Of a stretch of DNA of 64,000 bases, positions 23,561-36,800 are shown piece by piece (position 1 is the stretch's first letter; each line of letters starts with the position of its first letter). The notes under the pieces are model-generated. The model was not told the origin of the DNA. It did no database searches and worked only from the letters and a program-made list of their open reading frames with translations. The stretch spans positions 8,391,204 to 8,455,203 of the forward strand of contig NC_049997.1 in the NCBI RefSeq assembly GCF_000003815.2, in the 5' to 3' direction. The DNA is from Branchiostoma floridae. Lineage: Eukaryota; Chordata; Leptocardii; Amphioxiformes; Branchiostomatidae. Both the position numbers and the translations under genes were made by a program.

Positions 23561-26500
23561 CTGCAATAAAAAATGTCTTGTTAAACTTATCGTTTATTTT
23601 ATTTTATTTCTTTCGTTTTTGTGTATTGAATTTCGTTCTGTGTGTATGCGAGTATATGTATGCGTATTTGCTTTCGTGGGGTTCATCTGAATGTACGAGC
23701 GTACTTGACGGTGCACACCCCAGTTTTTCCGGGGTAGTGAGCGACAAAAAAGTTTCGAAAGTGTTTCGAGGGTCTAGGTTTGAGTTAATGTCTGCGTTGC
23801 ATTCTGTGCCGAAAAATGGAGGAGGGGGGGGGGTTAAGTTGCAAGACCGCGCGCCCTGGATGATTCTAAAAACTGTAACACATATTAGTTTTATAATTGG
23901 CTCGATTACTCGCAAGGTTTTCATCTTTCTGCAGTCGTATTTGCCGGAAAAATCTTCTTCATGGGTTTTATCCAATGCAAAAATGCCCGATTTTGTGGAT
24001 TATTTTTGACATGTAAAAATGTTTTTCCCTATAATTTTTTCGAAATTAGAGACGTTGAAGGATCGCAACTCATTTGGTCGTGTAGCTGAAGGAATATCCT
24101 CTCACCCCGTATACAGCTTGTCTGCTTCAGGATAATTCCCTGGAAGAGATGGTAGCTGTATTTCAGGCTGTGTTGCCACCATTTGAAACGCGAAATAAAC
24201 TGGGGTGTGCCCCCTTGAATTTGCATTTGTGTGCGTGCGTGTTTGTGCGCATATGCATGTTCGTATAATGTATTCGTCTGTGTGTTCAATTGTGTGTGTA
24301 TGTATGTGCGTATATTTACGTGTAGTGCGTATACGTATAGGCGTCTTTGTTTCTGTGTGTATGTATGTGTGAGTGTTTATGCGCACGCTCGCGCGTGTGT
24401 GCATTTGTGTGCGTGTTTGTGAGTGCTAGTGGATGATGTATCCCCCGAATGAAAACTCTGCTTTGAGAATGTGTCTATCTCACCTGTAGACGCGAGTCCT
24501 TTCAGGAATTTGTTCTCCCCTGGATTCAGAACGGAAGCGAGATTTGCACGTGAGCGTTTGCACTCTGCGTTCGCTTGTTCCCACTTGACTTTTTGTTTCT
24601 CCAACTTGTAGCATTTGCCGTCATATTCAGTCCACCAATTGGGGCATGTTTTTGCTGTAATAGAAATAAATAGGATCTTACTTGCACGTTCTTTCTCACT
24701 TGGGCTTGTAATACTGTTACAGTAATTACAGCTAAAATACAATTCCTTCTAGAGTAACCAGTTAATAATTGGAGTAATAACATATTACCTAAAGTGGTTG
24801 CATGTATACTACAGCTAAATCCACTGTTTAAGGTCTCATAGATGTATTACTCCGAGTGGGTACCCTAATATTGATCTGACTCCAAAAAATAAACGGCTGC
24901 ATGGACGCGTGTTTTTAGCGGTGAGCAATTCCCTTTTAGCCAGATAAACTGATCTCAACACGTCAGTTGGATTAGCGAAAGTTTGTTTAAAACTGAAGAC
25001 ATTCGCAGGTAAAGTTTTGCAGCCGCGCGCTAGGTCGCTGGTACACAGTCCTGAGTTCTGAGTGGTGCAGTTGACGGGTTGTACACTAACACTAAAAGTG
25101 CCTCTTGCGAGGATTGACTAATTGTAGTTTGTAATTGCTATGAACAACACACGGTTTATGGTCATTGGCATTTTTTTTCTCAAGATCTAGGGAAATGTAG
25201 TCTGGGTACCATCCGGATAGTAGTTCGCTCCTATGTTCGCTTCTGCTATCCGTCTGGGGACGTGCGCATTCAAACCGTTTGATGGTGACACCAGTTGATG
25301 AGCGAATCAAGGGATGGGTTTTAGAGCGCTTGCTCGATGACAACAGGCCGGCGCCCGCATGCGCAAGGGGGCGGGGGGCTTTTCCGGTGTTGGAACACCG
25401 GTCCGAACGAGCGCTTGAACCCATTCCATAATTCGCTCATGTGTAGGGACCAATCAGCGCCTGCGTCCAAAATTTGGACGATTCCAGACGTTAAGATGGT
25501 CCGGGTTCCCAGACGGATACACAGAGAAGCGACTGTATATAGTGTATAATGAATGTCAGAGCTAGAACCTACTGTATATACATGTAGTATATAATGAACG
25601 TCTGAGTGAACTGCCTTTCGTATGGTACTCAGGCAAGGGAAAATGTGCTCAACAAAGAATAAATAATATGAGGAGGTACCATGTAGCTTCATTATGAAAG
25701 CTACCATGTAACTGACAAATATTATAACATAAAAGTCTACAGGATAGAAAAAAAGGTCATAAATGATACCTAAAATGTGTTTTGTAAATTCACAAAGTTT
25801 TCGCTGCAACATTTTTTCTGACGATGTCATTCTATATACAAATGATTGGTCCTGTGCTTCCTGTTAAGACCGTTTGCCTTCATGCAGGGGGCACGTATTT
25901 CCACACCGTAACAAACCGCTGTTCTAGTAATGAATATATTATAAATACGATATGATGAAAGTTGTGTTTGATGTCTTAGCACAAAGAAATAATTTTACTG
26001 GTAGGATTCGAAAACAGAAAAGACAATGCATGTTTCTTGCCTTCAAGTCAGTTATTGATTCTTATGATATCAAGTCACAACAACTTTGATCGGACTATTA
26101 ATTTGACGGGACTAGCATAATGTTGTTTTCTTAGTGTCAGAGAAAAACAGCTTAACGTGGCAACGCCATTTACTTTTAGGGTAACAGATCTGAATTTACG
26201 TGTCTTTTTCTTGGAATGAATTTCAACAAAGAAGCTAAGTTTTGTCATGTGACCCGCATTTCGCAAAGTAGAAAATGTCACAGGAAGAAAGATGGCAGAC
26301 AACGGAAAAGATGAGAGGATAATATCAGAGAATGGACAGACATGAAAATAACTGAAACACATAGAAAAACAGATACCGAGCAGCATGAAGAACCGGTTGA
26401 CAGATCTTTAAATGAGGTTCCCAACGGTCAAACAGTTAAAGTAAATTGAGAGGGTGAGAAGAGCGAAAACCATGACTCACATGATATAGAAGAATTCTTG

Positions 26501-29500
26501 TACACACCCAGGTTAAACTTACGTACTTACGTTTCGGCGTCTACGAGTACATATGCGCCACCTACATCCATTCGGCTACATATAGCGGTGAGAAGCAGAA
26601 CTCCAGTCAGAAGCTCTGAGGAAGGTGTCTCATAGCCACCGAAACGTAAGCAAGTAAGTTTAACCTGGTTGTGTACAAGAACTATATCCTATATTCTACC
26701 AACCTGATGAAACTATTTTCGAAAATATGACTCACGTTTCTCGCAGATGTGCCCGGTCCACCCAGGGGAACACGAGCAGGTGTATCCGGCACGTTTGTTC
26801 TTACAGGTCCCGCCGTTTCTGCAGGGTCTCTGGGTGCACTCATTGACATCTGCGAGATGGTCAAGATTAAGATATTAGTCTTCTAGACAGTCAAACTAAC
26901 TGCTATATGCAACATTTTATTATTTTCTAAATTTTTTACATATGTTACATTAGTGAAAACATATTGAAATAAAATAAAGAAATATATAGGGGGATGGCAG
27001 AGGCGGCTTTTTGTGAGTTTCCCCTAGAAACTTGATCGTTTCTGTTTTTTTTTTATAATCGTTTGCTATCAAATTAAAATAAAGCACAATAACGAAACAA
27101 GGAAAACAAACATCAGGTGAAAGTTATTCTTTGATCTTCAATAAAATCTATCTTTAGAATATTTTTAAAAAATGGGAAGTAAAAAGCAAGATTGAGGGAG
27201 TTTTAGGCATTTACCACTATGTTGTCATTTTAACTCAAAATAGCGTAAATACTCGAAAAGAAATAGGAAAGAAATAGACAAAGAAGCCATCATGTGTCTT
27301 TAAAGACAAAAATATAAGACATCGAATTACATAAGATAGCGCTTAGTAAATATTTCACCTTGCTGACAGTTCTTTCCAGTCCATCCAGGTGAGCAGGTGC
27401 ACTTATATCCGCCATGTTTGTTCACACAGCGTCCATGTTGACATGGATTCCTGGTTGTGCACTCATTTATGTCTGGGTGAAAAAAGAAAGGGATGTCATA
27501 ACCATATTGGTGACCTTTATTGTTTATCCAATCGTTGTCAACTACAAGCTCCATATTTCTATATAAACGTTAACGATATGTCTAGTTGTAGAACAACAAC
27601 AAACAACAACATTTGTACATGGTACAATTGCAAGGGAACAGTAACAAGTCAATTAATACAATGATACTCGTCTAAGTTCTATAACTACATACATATATAG
27701 TATAGAACTGTGAACATAAATGGCGTATTGACATAGTGTAATATGCAAGTTTAACAAGTTGGTCTGTTACTGTACGATAGATTCTATCTTTTTTTAGAGC
27801 ATTACAAATGTATTGGCCTAAATACATGTAAAAACGTACCACGCTGACAGTTATATCCAGCCCATCCAGGTGAGCAGGTGCATTTGTATCCGCCATTTTT
27901 GTTTAAACAGTTTCCATGTCGACATGGCTTCCTGGCGGTACACTCATCTATGTCTGTGTATAAGCAAAAATGAAATCAGTAACAAAACAAACTTTTTTTA
28001 TTCACAAATAACATTACAACACATAAACAAAAGGTGAACCATCCAAACCATATAAATCATATATACAAAGGAAAAGTAACTGTTATGTAAAACATAGATC
28101 AAACAGAAACTGATGTAGCATTTGTAACTAAAAAAACTTAACAAAACAAACTTGATTGCTAGCCACACACATTGCCAACGAAAAGCACATGTTCAGCATT
28201 GCTATTCAAACGTTACATGGCTAGACAAGGTGGGAGTAAAATGGATTGATTTAATTACTTATTAAAGCAAATGCATTTGCAACAACTACAACAACAGCCG
28301 TTGTAGCAATTGAGAAACGCATTATATCTACAAAAATACAACAAAATTGCTACATTAAATAACTGCTAAACTGCCCTGTAAACAACTCACCATGCTGACA
28401 GTTCTGTCCAGTCCATCCAGGTGAGCAGATGCATTTGTATCCGCCATATTTGTTCAAACAGTGGCCATGTCGACATGGCGTCTTGGTGGTACACTCATTT
28501 ATGTCTGAGTTTGAGCATAAATAGACCCAGTAACAAAATGAAATTTAATGTTAGCCACTCCCATTGCCAACTACACGTTCAGTATTGCTACTCAAAATGT
28601 TACATACGCTATGCATGCTGGGAGTAAAATAGATTGATGGTTTTCTTATCAAAACGGATGCCATCGTTTCCTTGTTGTTCACTCATCTATGTTTGTGTAA
28701 AACCTGATAATAATCCCGTAACCAAATGAACTTTATTGTAAGCCACACACGTTGCAAACTACATATTCTGCATTGCAATTCAAAGGTTACATATACTATA
28801 CAATCGTGGAATAAAATAGATTGAATTTTCCTATCTAAGCAGATGCATTTGCAACAACTACAACAACACTAATTGATAGCAACAGGAAAAACACATCATA
28901 TTTACAAAACATAATCAAAACAGCTTTACTACATTTAGTTACTGCTGAAGTGACTAAACATCACCTTTCCGACAGTTCAATCCAGTCCATCCAGGTGAGC
29001 AGGTACATTTGTATCCGCCATCTTTGTTCTCACAGCGTCCATGTCGACATCGATTCCTAGTTGCACACTCATTCACGTCTGAGTGAAAAAGGGAAGCAAT
29101 TCCGTAACCATATTGATGATCTTGATTGTTTCTCCAATCGTTGTCAACTATATGTTCCATATTGCTATGTAGTTTGTCTATGTCTAGTTGCAGAACAACA
29201 ACAAAACAATGTAAAGCAGCAGGAGAGTGCCATATTTTGTTCAACAAAATAATCAAATAATATCACTTTTGAAATGACATGTAAAAACGCACCTTGCTGA
29301 CAGTTCTGTCCAATCCATCCAGGTGAGCAGGTGCATGTGTATCCGCCAACTTTGTTCACACAGCGTCCATGTCGACATGGCGACCCGGTGGTACACTCAT
29401 CTATGTCTGTGTGAACCCAGATTGGATGATTGTTGACACAGATGCACGTACAAAAACAACAATGGCATCAGCAGTTGATGAAAGCTTTGCTGTCTAAACT

Positions 29501-32500
29501 ACTGAAACAACTGTAGACTAGTCTGCAGTACTGAAATGACTGTAGACGACTCACTTTTCTGGCAGTTCTGTCCGGTCCATCCGGAGTTGCAGATACATTC
29601 GTATTGTCCGGCTTTGTTCACACAGCGTCCATGTTTGCAAGGTTTCACTAAGCACTCGTCTATGTCTGTGCGACACAGGAAAAATTATCATCACCAAGTG
29701 AACTTAACTGTCATCCAACCCAACTAGTAATGAAGTAAAACGAAGGGGACGAACAAAGGCATCAGTCCTCACCCACCAAATTTTCAAGCTACGAAACAAG
29801 CCCGCCGAACATCCTGCCTAACGCCAACGTGCACTGAGCAAGTATATTAACATTCATTGCTCTTCCTACATAGATTAGTTGACTTGTTTAAAACACTTGA
29901 AGCTGACATTCGTACCATTCTGCCAGGGGTTACTGAACGTTAGACAACACACAAATGGTGGTCCGGATTAGCGCTTTCTTTCGTACACGTCCAGCACATC
30001 TCGAGATCTTCAAACTGACGTTAATATGTGTAATGAACGCTTCATTAAAGACTGGTGTTAATAGACCATCAAGCAAGATGATGCAGGGAGGGAGGGGAGA
30101 GAAACGTAAACTCGTCACTATTTGCGATGTACGGAAACTATTTGCGATGTCTCACTAAACGTTCGTCTATTTCTGTGTGACATAAGAAGGAAAAAGTCAC
30201 CAACTTGAGTGTTTGCAGACCTTTGTCAACCAATTACAAACGTTCGGTATTGCTGTAAAACCTCTTTATAACCAAGCCAATAAAGAACATAACGACGGTT
30301 TACTTTGAAGCATATACAGCAACAACAACAACAACAACAACAGTAACTAGTATGGGAGTAGAAAGACTCATTTCACCCCACACAGAATACTTCAAAAGGC
30401 TGAACCCATGTTTTCAAATACAAAGACCCTGGCTTTGATATTTAAAACAGATCCAGAAACAACAAGACAAATCATAGCAGTAGCAACAGCAGAGAAACAA
30501 ACTTTGTTCCACACAAAATACACCAAACAGTTGTCTATCTTTACTCAAATTTTCATGTAAGGATCTCACCATGCTGACAGTTTTGTCCAGTCCATCCAGG
30601 CAAGCAGGTGCATTTGTAACCGCCATCATTGTTGAGACACCGTCCGTTTTTACAGGGGTTCCTGGTACACTCGTTCACATCTTAATAATAATGGAAATGT
30701 TAATATCAATAAAAATATCATACGATAGCCACAACGACTATACTAGGACCAAGACCTGATGAACACCACGAAGGAAAAGTTATGTAATGTGTAATCAAAC
30801 TGCATACAGCTCACCTTGCTGACAATTTTTTCCAGTCCATCCACGGTTGCAGATGCATATGAATCCACCATCTTTGTTCCCACAAATCCCATGTTGACAA
30901 GGATTTCTGCCATTTGCACACTCATTTATGTCTGTGTGAACGGAGATGTTGTTGCATTACCGCGCATGAAACCATCTTTTCACCCACGTTACACCCCATA
31001 AATCCAGTACATGGATTTGTTAGCTACATAAAAGTTGATGTTCAAATCAAGCAAGCAAAATTCCTGCTTGTTTGGTATACAACTTTTTAAACAGTTCTTT
31101 TTATATAAGACACATGAAAACATGACGAAAACCTTTTGACTAAGGCTATTGCTTTTCTGACAACGATCATCTGTGATGAATCAAAATCTTTAGCCTGTGA
31201 GTGGAAAGTACTCACCTTGCTGACAGTTCTGTCCAGTCCATCCAGGGGAGCAGGTACAGTTGTATCCGCCATCTTTATTCACACAGAGTCCATGTTCGCA
31301 CGGTTTATCGTTACACTCATTAAGGTCTGCATACGAACGGAAAGGAAAACACAAAGGCACAATCAAGCTCGGTGCCATGTCAACGGATTCAAACCCAGGA
31401 CCGATGTGCATCGAGCTTTGTCTTTATCATTAACCAATGGTATAAGCTTTGAACTAGTTCTGGGGGAACTAACAGCCCATCCATGCTGTGTATTTGGTTA
31501 CCATTGAAGAATGAACTTGCCTTGCTGACGATAGTGTTTATGCGGTTTATTGTAAAAATCTTAGGCATTAACCTTGTTGACAGTTCTGTCCTGTCCATCC
31601 AGGTGAGCAGGTACAGTTGAATCCGCCATCTTTGTTCACACAGCGTCCATGTTGACATGGGCTCAATGCACATTCGTCTATGTCTGTATGAAAACAGAAA
31701 ATGTATATTGTCAATACGCAATGATACGATTTTCAGCCGAGATATGTAATATAAATGTAATGTACATTATCATCATTGCAAGGAATAACAATAACTTACC
31801 CTGTTGACAGTTTTGTCCAGTCCATCCAGGTGAGCAGGTACAGTGGTATCCACCATCTTTGTTCACACAGCTTCCATGTTCACATAACTTTTCGGCACAC
31901 TCGTCTATGTCTGTGAGAACATAAATGCGTCTTGTCAATACTTTAGCTGAGTCACAACTTGTAAATGCATTGCATGGAGTTATCATCTACACGCTAGGGA
32001 AAATTAATTGGTTAGGCTGCAACAGTTTGTATTGTTGTCATTCCAAAATTATTAAAAAAAAAAAACTCACCATGCTGACAGTTCTGTCCAGTCCATCCAT
32101 GTGAGCAGGTGCAATTGTATCCGCCATCTTTGTCCACGCAGTGTCCATGTTTACATGGTCTACTGACACACTCATTTATATCTGTGTCAAAACGGAAAAA
32201 AATATCTTTTGAATACTCATTGAGGCGATTCTTGGCCAAAATACGGACCATAAATGCTGTAAATACCGTTGTAATAGGAAGGGAAGTAAACGGGACTTGC
32301 GTTTTTGACAGTTCTTTCCAGTCCATACGGATGGGCAGGTGCAGTTGTCATCTTTACTCACACAGGTTCCATTCTCACGGAGCTTCATGGCACATTTGTC
32401 CACGTCTTGACAACAGCAGCACAATAAAATGTGTGATCAGACAAACAACATCAGTGCTTGGCAATGGCAACATTAGATTCAGTTTGCGTGAGCTTTTCTC

Positions 32501-33768
32501 GAATTAAGACACTCCCTTTCTTTATCACTGTGCATGTATTACATTGTAACAAGAAACTTAATGATATTTGTCAATATATACTTTATGTTTGATCACATAA
32601 GTCTTATAACATAAAAACCCATAAAGGAAAATGAAAGTCATACAGCTTACCTTGCTGACAGTTCTGTCCGATCCATCCAGGGTGGCAGGTACAGTTGTTT
32701 TCGTCATCTTTGCTCACACAGGTTCCATTCTCACAGGGGTCTGTAAATAGACAACAATAGAACAATAAAATTGTGTCATCAGACCAACGATGTCAGTGCA
32801 TGTCATGATGGGTTCAGTAACGTTTGTGTGAGCTTTCATAGAATAAAAACACACCTTTTTTATTTTACTACACTGTGTGGTTACAGGAAACTTAAAGTTA
32901 GATATTTGTAAATCTACGCTAGATGATCAATGAAAAAAAAAATAATGAAAAGCAGGAGAAAGTACCTTACCTTGTTGACAGTTCCGTACAGTCAATCCAG
33001 GGTGGCAGGTATAGTTGTGTCCGCCATCTTTGCTCGCACAGATTCCATTCTCACAGAGCTTCTCGACAAATTCATCCAAGTCTGAAATAGATAACAACAG
33101 CATCACAATAGTACATGTTATAAAACCAATGACATCAATACAAGCCATAGCATTGGCAGCATCGATACAGTTTTTGTGAGCTTTCTTCCAATGAAGACCC
33201 TCCCTTTCTTTATCACAACACTACGTCGTAACAATAGACTTTATATTTGTCAGTATTATATACCATTGATGATCAAATAAGAAAAACAGCAATGAAAGGA
33301 GAGAGAAAAGTCGTGTACCTTACCTTGCTGACAGTTCTGTTCGGTCCATCCAGAGCGAGAGGTACAGTTTTGTTCGCCATCTTTGCTCATACAGGTTCCA
33401 TTCTCACAGAGCTTCTTGACAAATTCATCCAAGCCTGTAAATACACAACAGCAGCACAATAATATGTGTTATAAGAAGACGAACATGGCAATGGCAACAT
33501 AGATTCGGTTTGTGTGATATTTCCTTATATAATTTAGACACTCTCTTTACTTATTATAACATTATATAGCATTACAATATACACTTGATGGTCAAATGAG
33601 AAAAGAAACAATGATATAAGGGAGAGCTTAAATGCCTTACCAGTCCACCCAGGGCAGCACGTACAGTTGTGTCCGCCATCTTTGCTCACACAAGTTCCAT
33701 TCTCACAGAGCGTCTCGACAAACTTATCCACGTCTGCAAATAGACAAAAAACAGCGGCACAATAAATA

Positions 33769-33810
<42 letters not shown>

Positions 33811-36800
33811 TATATACGCTTGATGATCAAATAAGAACAGTAAATAATGAAAGGAGGGAGAAACTTACCTTGATGAGAATTCTGTCCAGTCCATCCAGGG
33901 CAGCAGGTGCAGTTGTGTCCGCCATCTTTGCTCACACAGGTTCCATTCTCACAGAGCTTCTTGACAAATTCATCCAAGCCTGTAAATAGACAACAGCAGC
34001 ACAATAATATGTGTTATAAGAGGACCAACATGGCAATGGCAACATAGATTCAGTTCGTGTGATCTTTCCTTAGATAATTTAAAGACTCTCTTTTCTTATT
34101 ACAACACTACGTGGTTACAAGAAACGTTATCAATATACACTTGATGGTCAAATAAGAAACGCTACAATAATAGGAATGAGAGGTTAAATGCCGTACCTTG
34201 CTGAAACGTTTCTCCGGTCCATCCAGGGCGACAGGTACAGTTGTGTCCGCCATCTTTGTTCACACAGGTTCCATTCTCACAGACGTTCTCGACAAATTCA
34301 TCCAAGCCTGCAAATAGACAACAACAGCACAATGAAATGTGTTATAACAAGACCAACATGGCAATGGCAACATAGATTCAATTTGTGTTATCTTTCCGTA
34401 AATGATTTAGACACTTTCTTGTCTTATTACAACACCACGTGGTTACAAGAAACGTATATATTTGTTAATATATACTTGATGGTCAAATAAGAAACGCAAC
34501 AAGGATAGGAGGGAGAGGTTAACTAAATGCCGTACCTTGCTGACAGTTTTGTCCGGTCCATCCAGGGTAGCAGGTACAGTTGTGTCCGCCATCTTTGTTC
34601 ACACAGGTTCCATTCTCACAGAGCTTCTCGACAAATTCATCCAAGCCTGCAAATACACAACAGCAGCACAATAAAAATGTGCTATCATACAACATGAGAA
34701 CATATATGAAGTTTTATTCAGCTTTTCTCGAATGAAGACAATCCTATTCTATATCACTGCACAGAAAGTGCGTACCATTTGTATAAATCAATACTGAAGT
34801 CCAATCGTGTTGGCGTGTGTGGGTACCTCATGTCACCGAGCAAGGCGACGACCGTGGTTGACAGTGCGCTTATAGAAGTCTGAATTCTAATAGCATGGGG
34901 TTTCTATAAAACCCAAATCCAACAGCATGATTTCGTTTTGGACCACAGGCATATACTTTTGGCATATATTTTTATCCGCGACATCAACACTTTTCTTTGA
35001 GACCTGTTGATTTTAAAGTAGAGTCACTGTCGTCAACATAACATACCTGTAGTGGGTGTGGTGGTCGTTGGTGGCAAGGTCTTGTTTGTCACATTGACGG
35101 TCGACCGTTCTGTTGAAGGCGAAGTAGAAAAGACAACGGTGGAGTTGTTTCCCTCGTAAAACGTCACCGTCCGAGGAACGCTTGACATCATGAGCATCGG
35201 CGGTGGAGAAGGTGAAGTCAGGTTAGCAAGAGTCGAGCCGTTTTCCGTGTTGAATGTCATTGGCGAGGATGTGGCTGTCGTCGTGAGCTTCAGTGCCAAG
35301 GGCGTGGTCGAAAAGGGAACGGTAGAGCTGTCTTTCTTCTCAGACGTCATCACCCAAGGATTGCCTGACTTTTTCTGACTCTCTGTGTCAAACACGACAT
35401 CCTGACTCTTTGAAGCCTGTAACCAAATATTTGAGAAAGCAACATTTACCAATAGATTACGTTTGAGGCTACACTGATTTGATTTTGTGGAGAGCATCCT
35501 CTGGATAGAACTGATCCAAATCCAAACGACAGTAGAAAATTCCTTAAAGGCAACTTAAGCAATACCACATTGCTAAAAGTGGAAATATTCTGAATAAGGC
35601 AGTCTGTATAATATTGACATCTAATGCACTATCTTAGCACAATTACATCATTATTTCATAAATTGAGCCGTTAAAAACAGCGCGGGAATGAGTTGCACAA
35701 GGATTCCAGATCAAGTCCTTATTTTTTTTTGGGGGGGGGGTACAATAATAAGGAATATCCTCGTGCAACTTGTCTCAGGGCTGTTTTAAACCGCTCAAAG
35801 TATCAAATCATGATGTAAATGTGAGAATACAGTGCAGTAGATGTCAATATCATGTAGATAGCCTTATTCAGAATATTTCCACTTTGACGCTGTAATATTG
35901 CTTAGGTTGCCTTTAACCATGAAAGCACAACAGTCCTGTATGAAACAAATACAAAGGAATTTAATGTTAAGTTGCATGCATGACTGTTGTATTGTGCTGT
36001 GTTAAAGTAAGTGCAAAAAATGATACACCTATGCTATTTCTATAAATACATGACATATGTGATCCTACCTTTTTTGCCGGTATGAGATAAGATGACAAAA
36101 CTGCAGCGGCGATGACCGAGGCTATGATCAGAAGAGAGCAGCCCAGGGTGAGCCAGAAGATATCGTCCGACACCATCCGTCTGTAGGTTCCCACAACACG
36201 CTCTGAGATATGATAGAACAAGAAAAGATTGGCATACATGCCGCGACCTTAAAGATATGGACACTTACCTGTCAGTGTATGTGCACTTGTATGTTCTTGT
36301 TTAAGTTTCTTGTATTGTATGTTTTTGTTTTTGTTTATCTGAATAAAGTTTGAAAAAAAAAACAATTAAAAAAAAAGAAGATATGGACACAACCTCTAAA
36401 ACAGGCTAACGTCACATTTCCACAAAGGGCAGTTTTGGGGAACGAAAAAAAGTACGACATTGAAGAATGCAAAAACACAAAACGGACCAGAAATAATTCA
36501 CAAGCATGGCTTGTGCATATTTATCGGCACGAACTTTAATGTTTCTTTTCCGCAAACAAACCCAGCCTGGCCCCGGGTAGGAAATACGACGTACTTTTGT
36601 CGTATCATCGTCGTACGATCATTGTTCGATCGTGCGATCGTGGAACAATCATATGAAACTCTCCCTGTATACATAGTTGTCTAATAATTATGAGTAATCG
36701 AAATTGAGTTTTATCCGTGTACTGTCCTACCCTAAAGTTGAATCATCAACATCAATTTTAATTCTATTCAAAAGTCATAGGCTTGAACCAAATTTGGTTC

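Noticed and set aside
23407-24009. 200-codon plus-strand ORF
   Set aside because: Antisense to the lectin exon at 23406-23560 and running through intron and simple sequence. The minus strand explains the conservation.
24029-24422. CRISPR-like or coding signal in GT-rich DNA
   Set aside because: Only imperfect simple repeats, without regular spacers or coding constraint; also a eukaryotic context.
33534-34004. 156-codon ORF containing two EGF motifs joined by a His-Thr repeat
   Set aside because: A read-through of an intron via the (GT)n microsatellite. The two exons have proper splice sites at 33869-33979 and 33641-33733.
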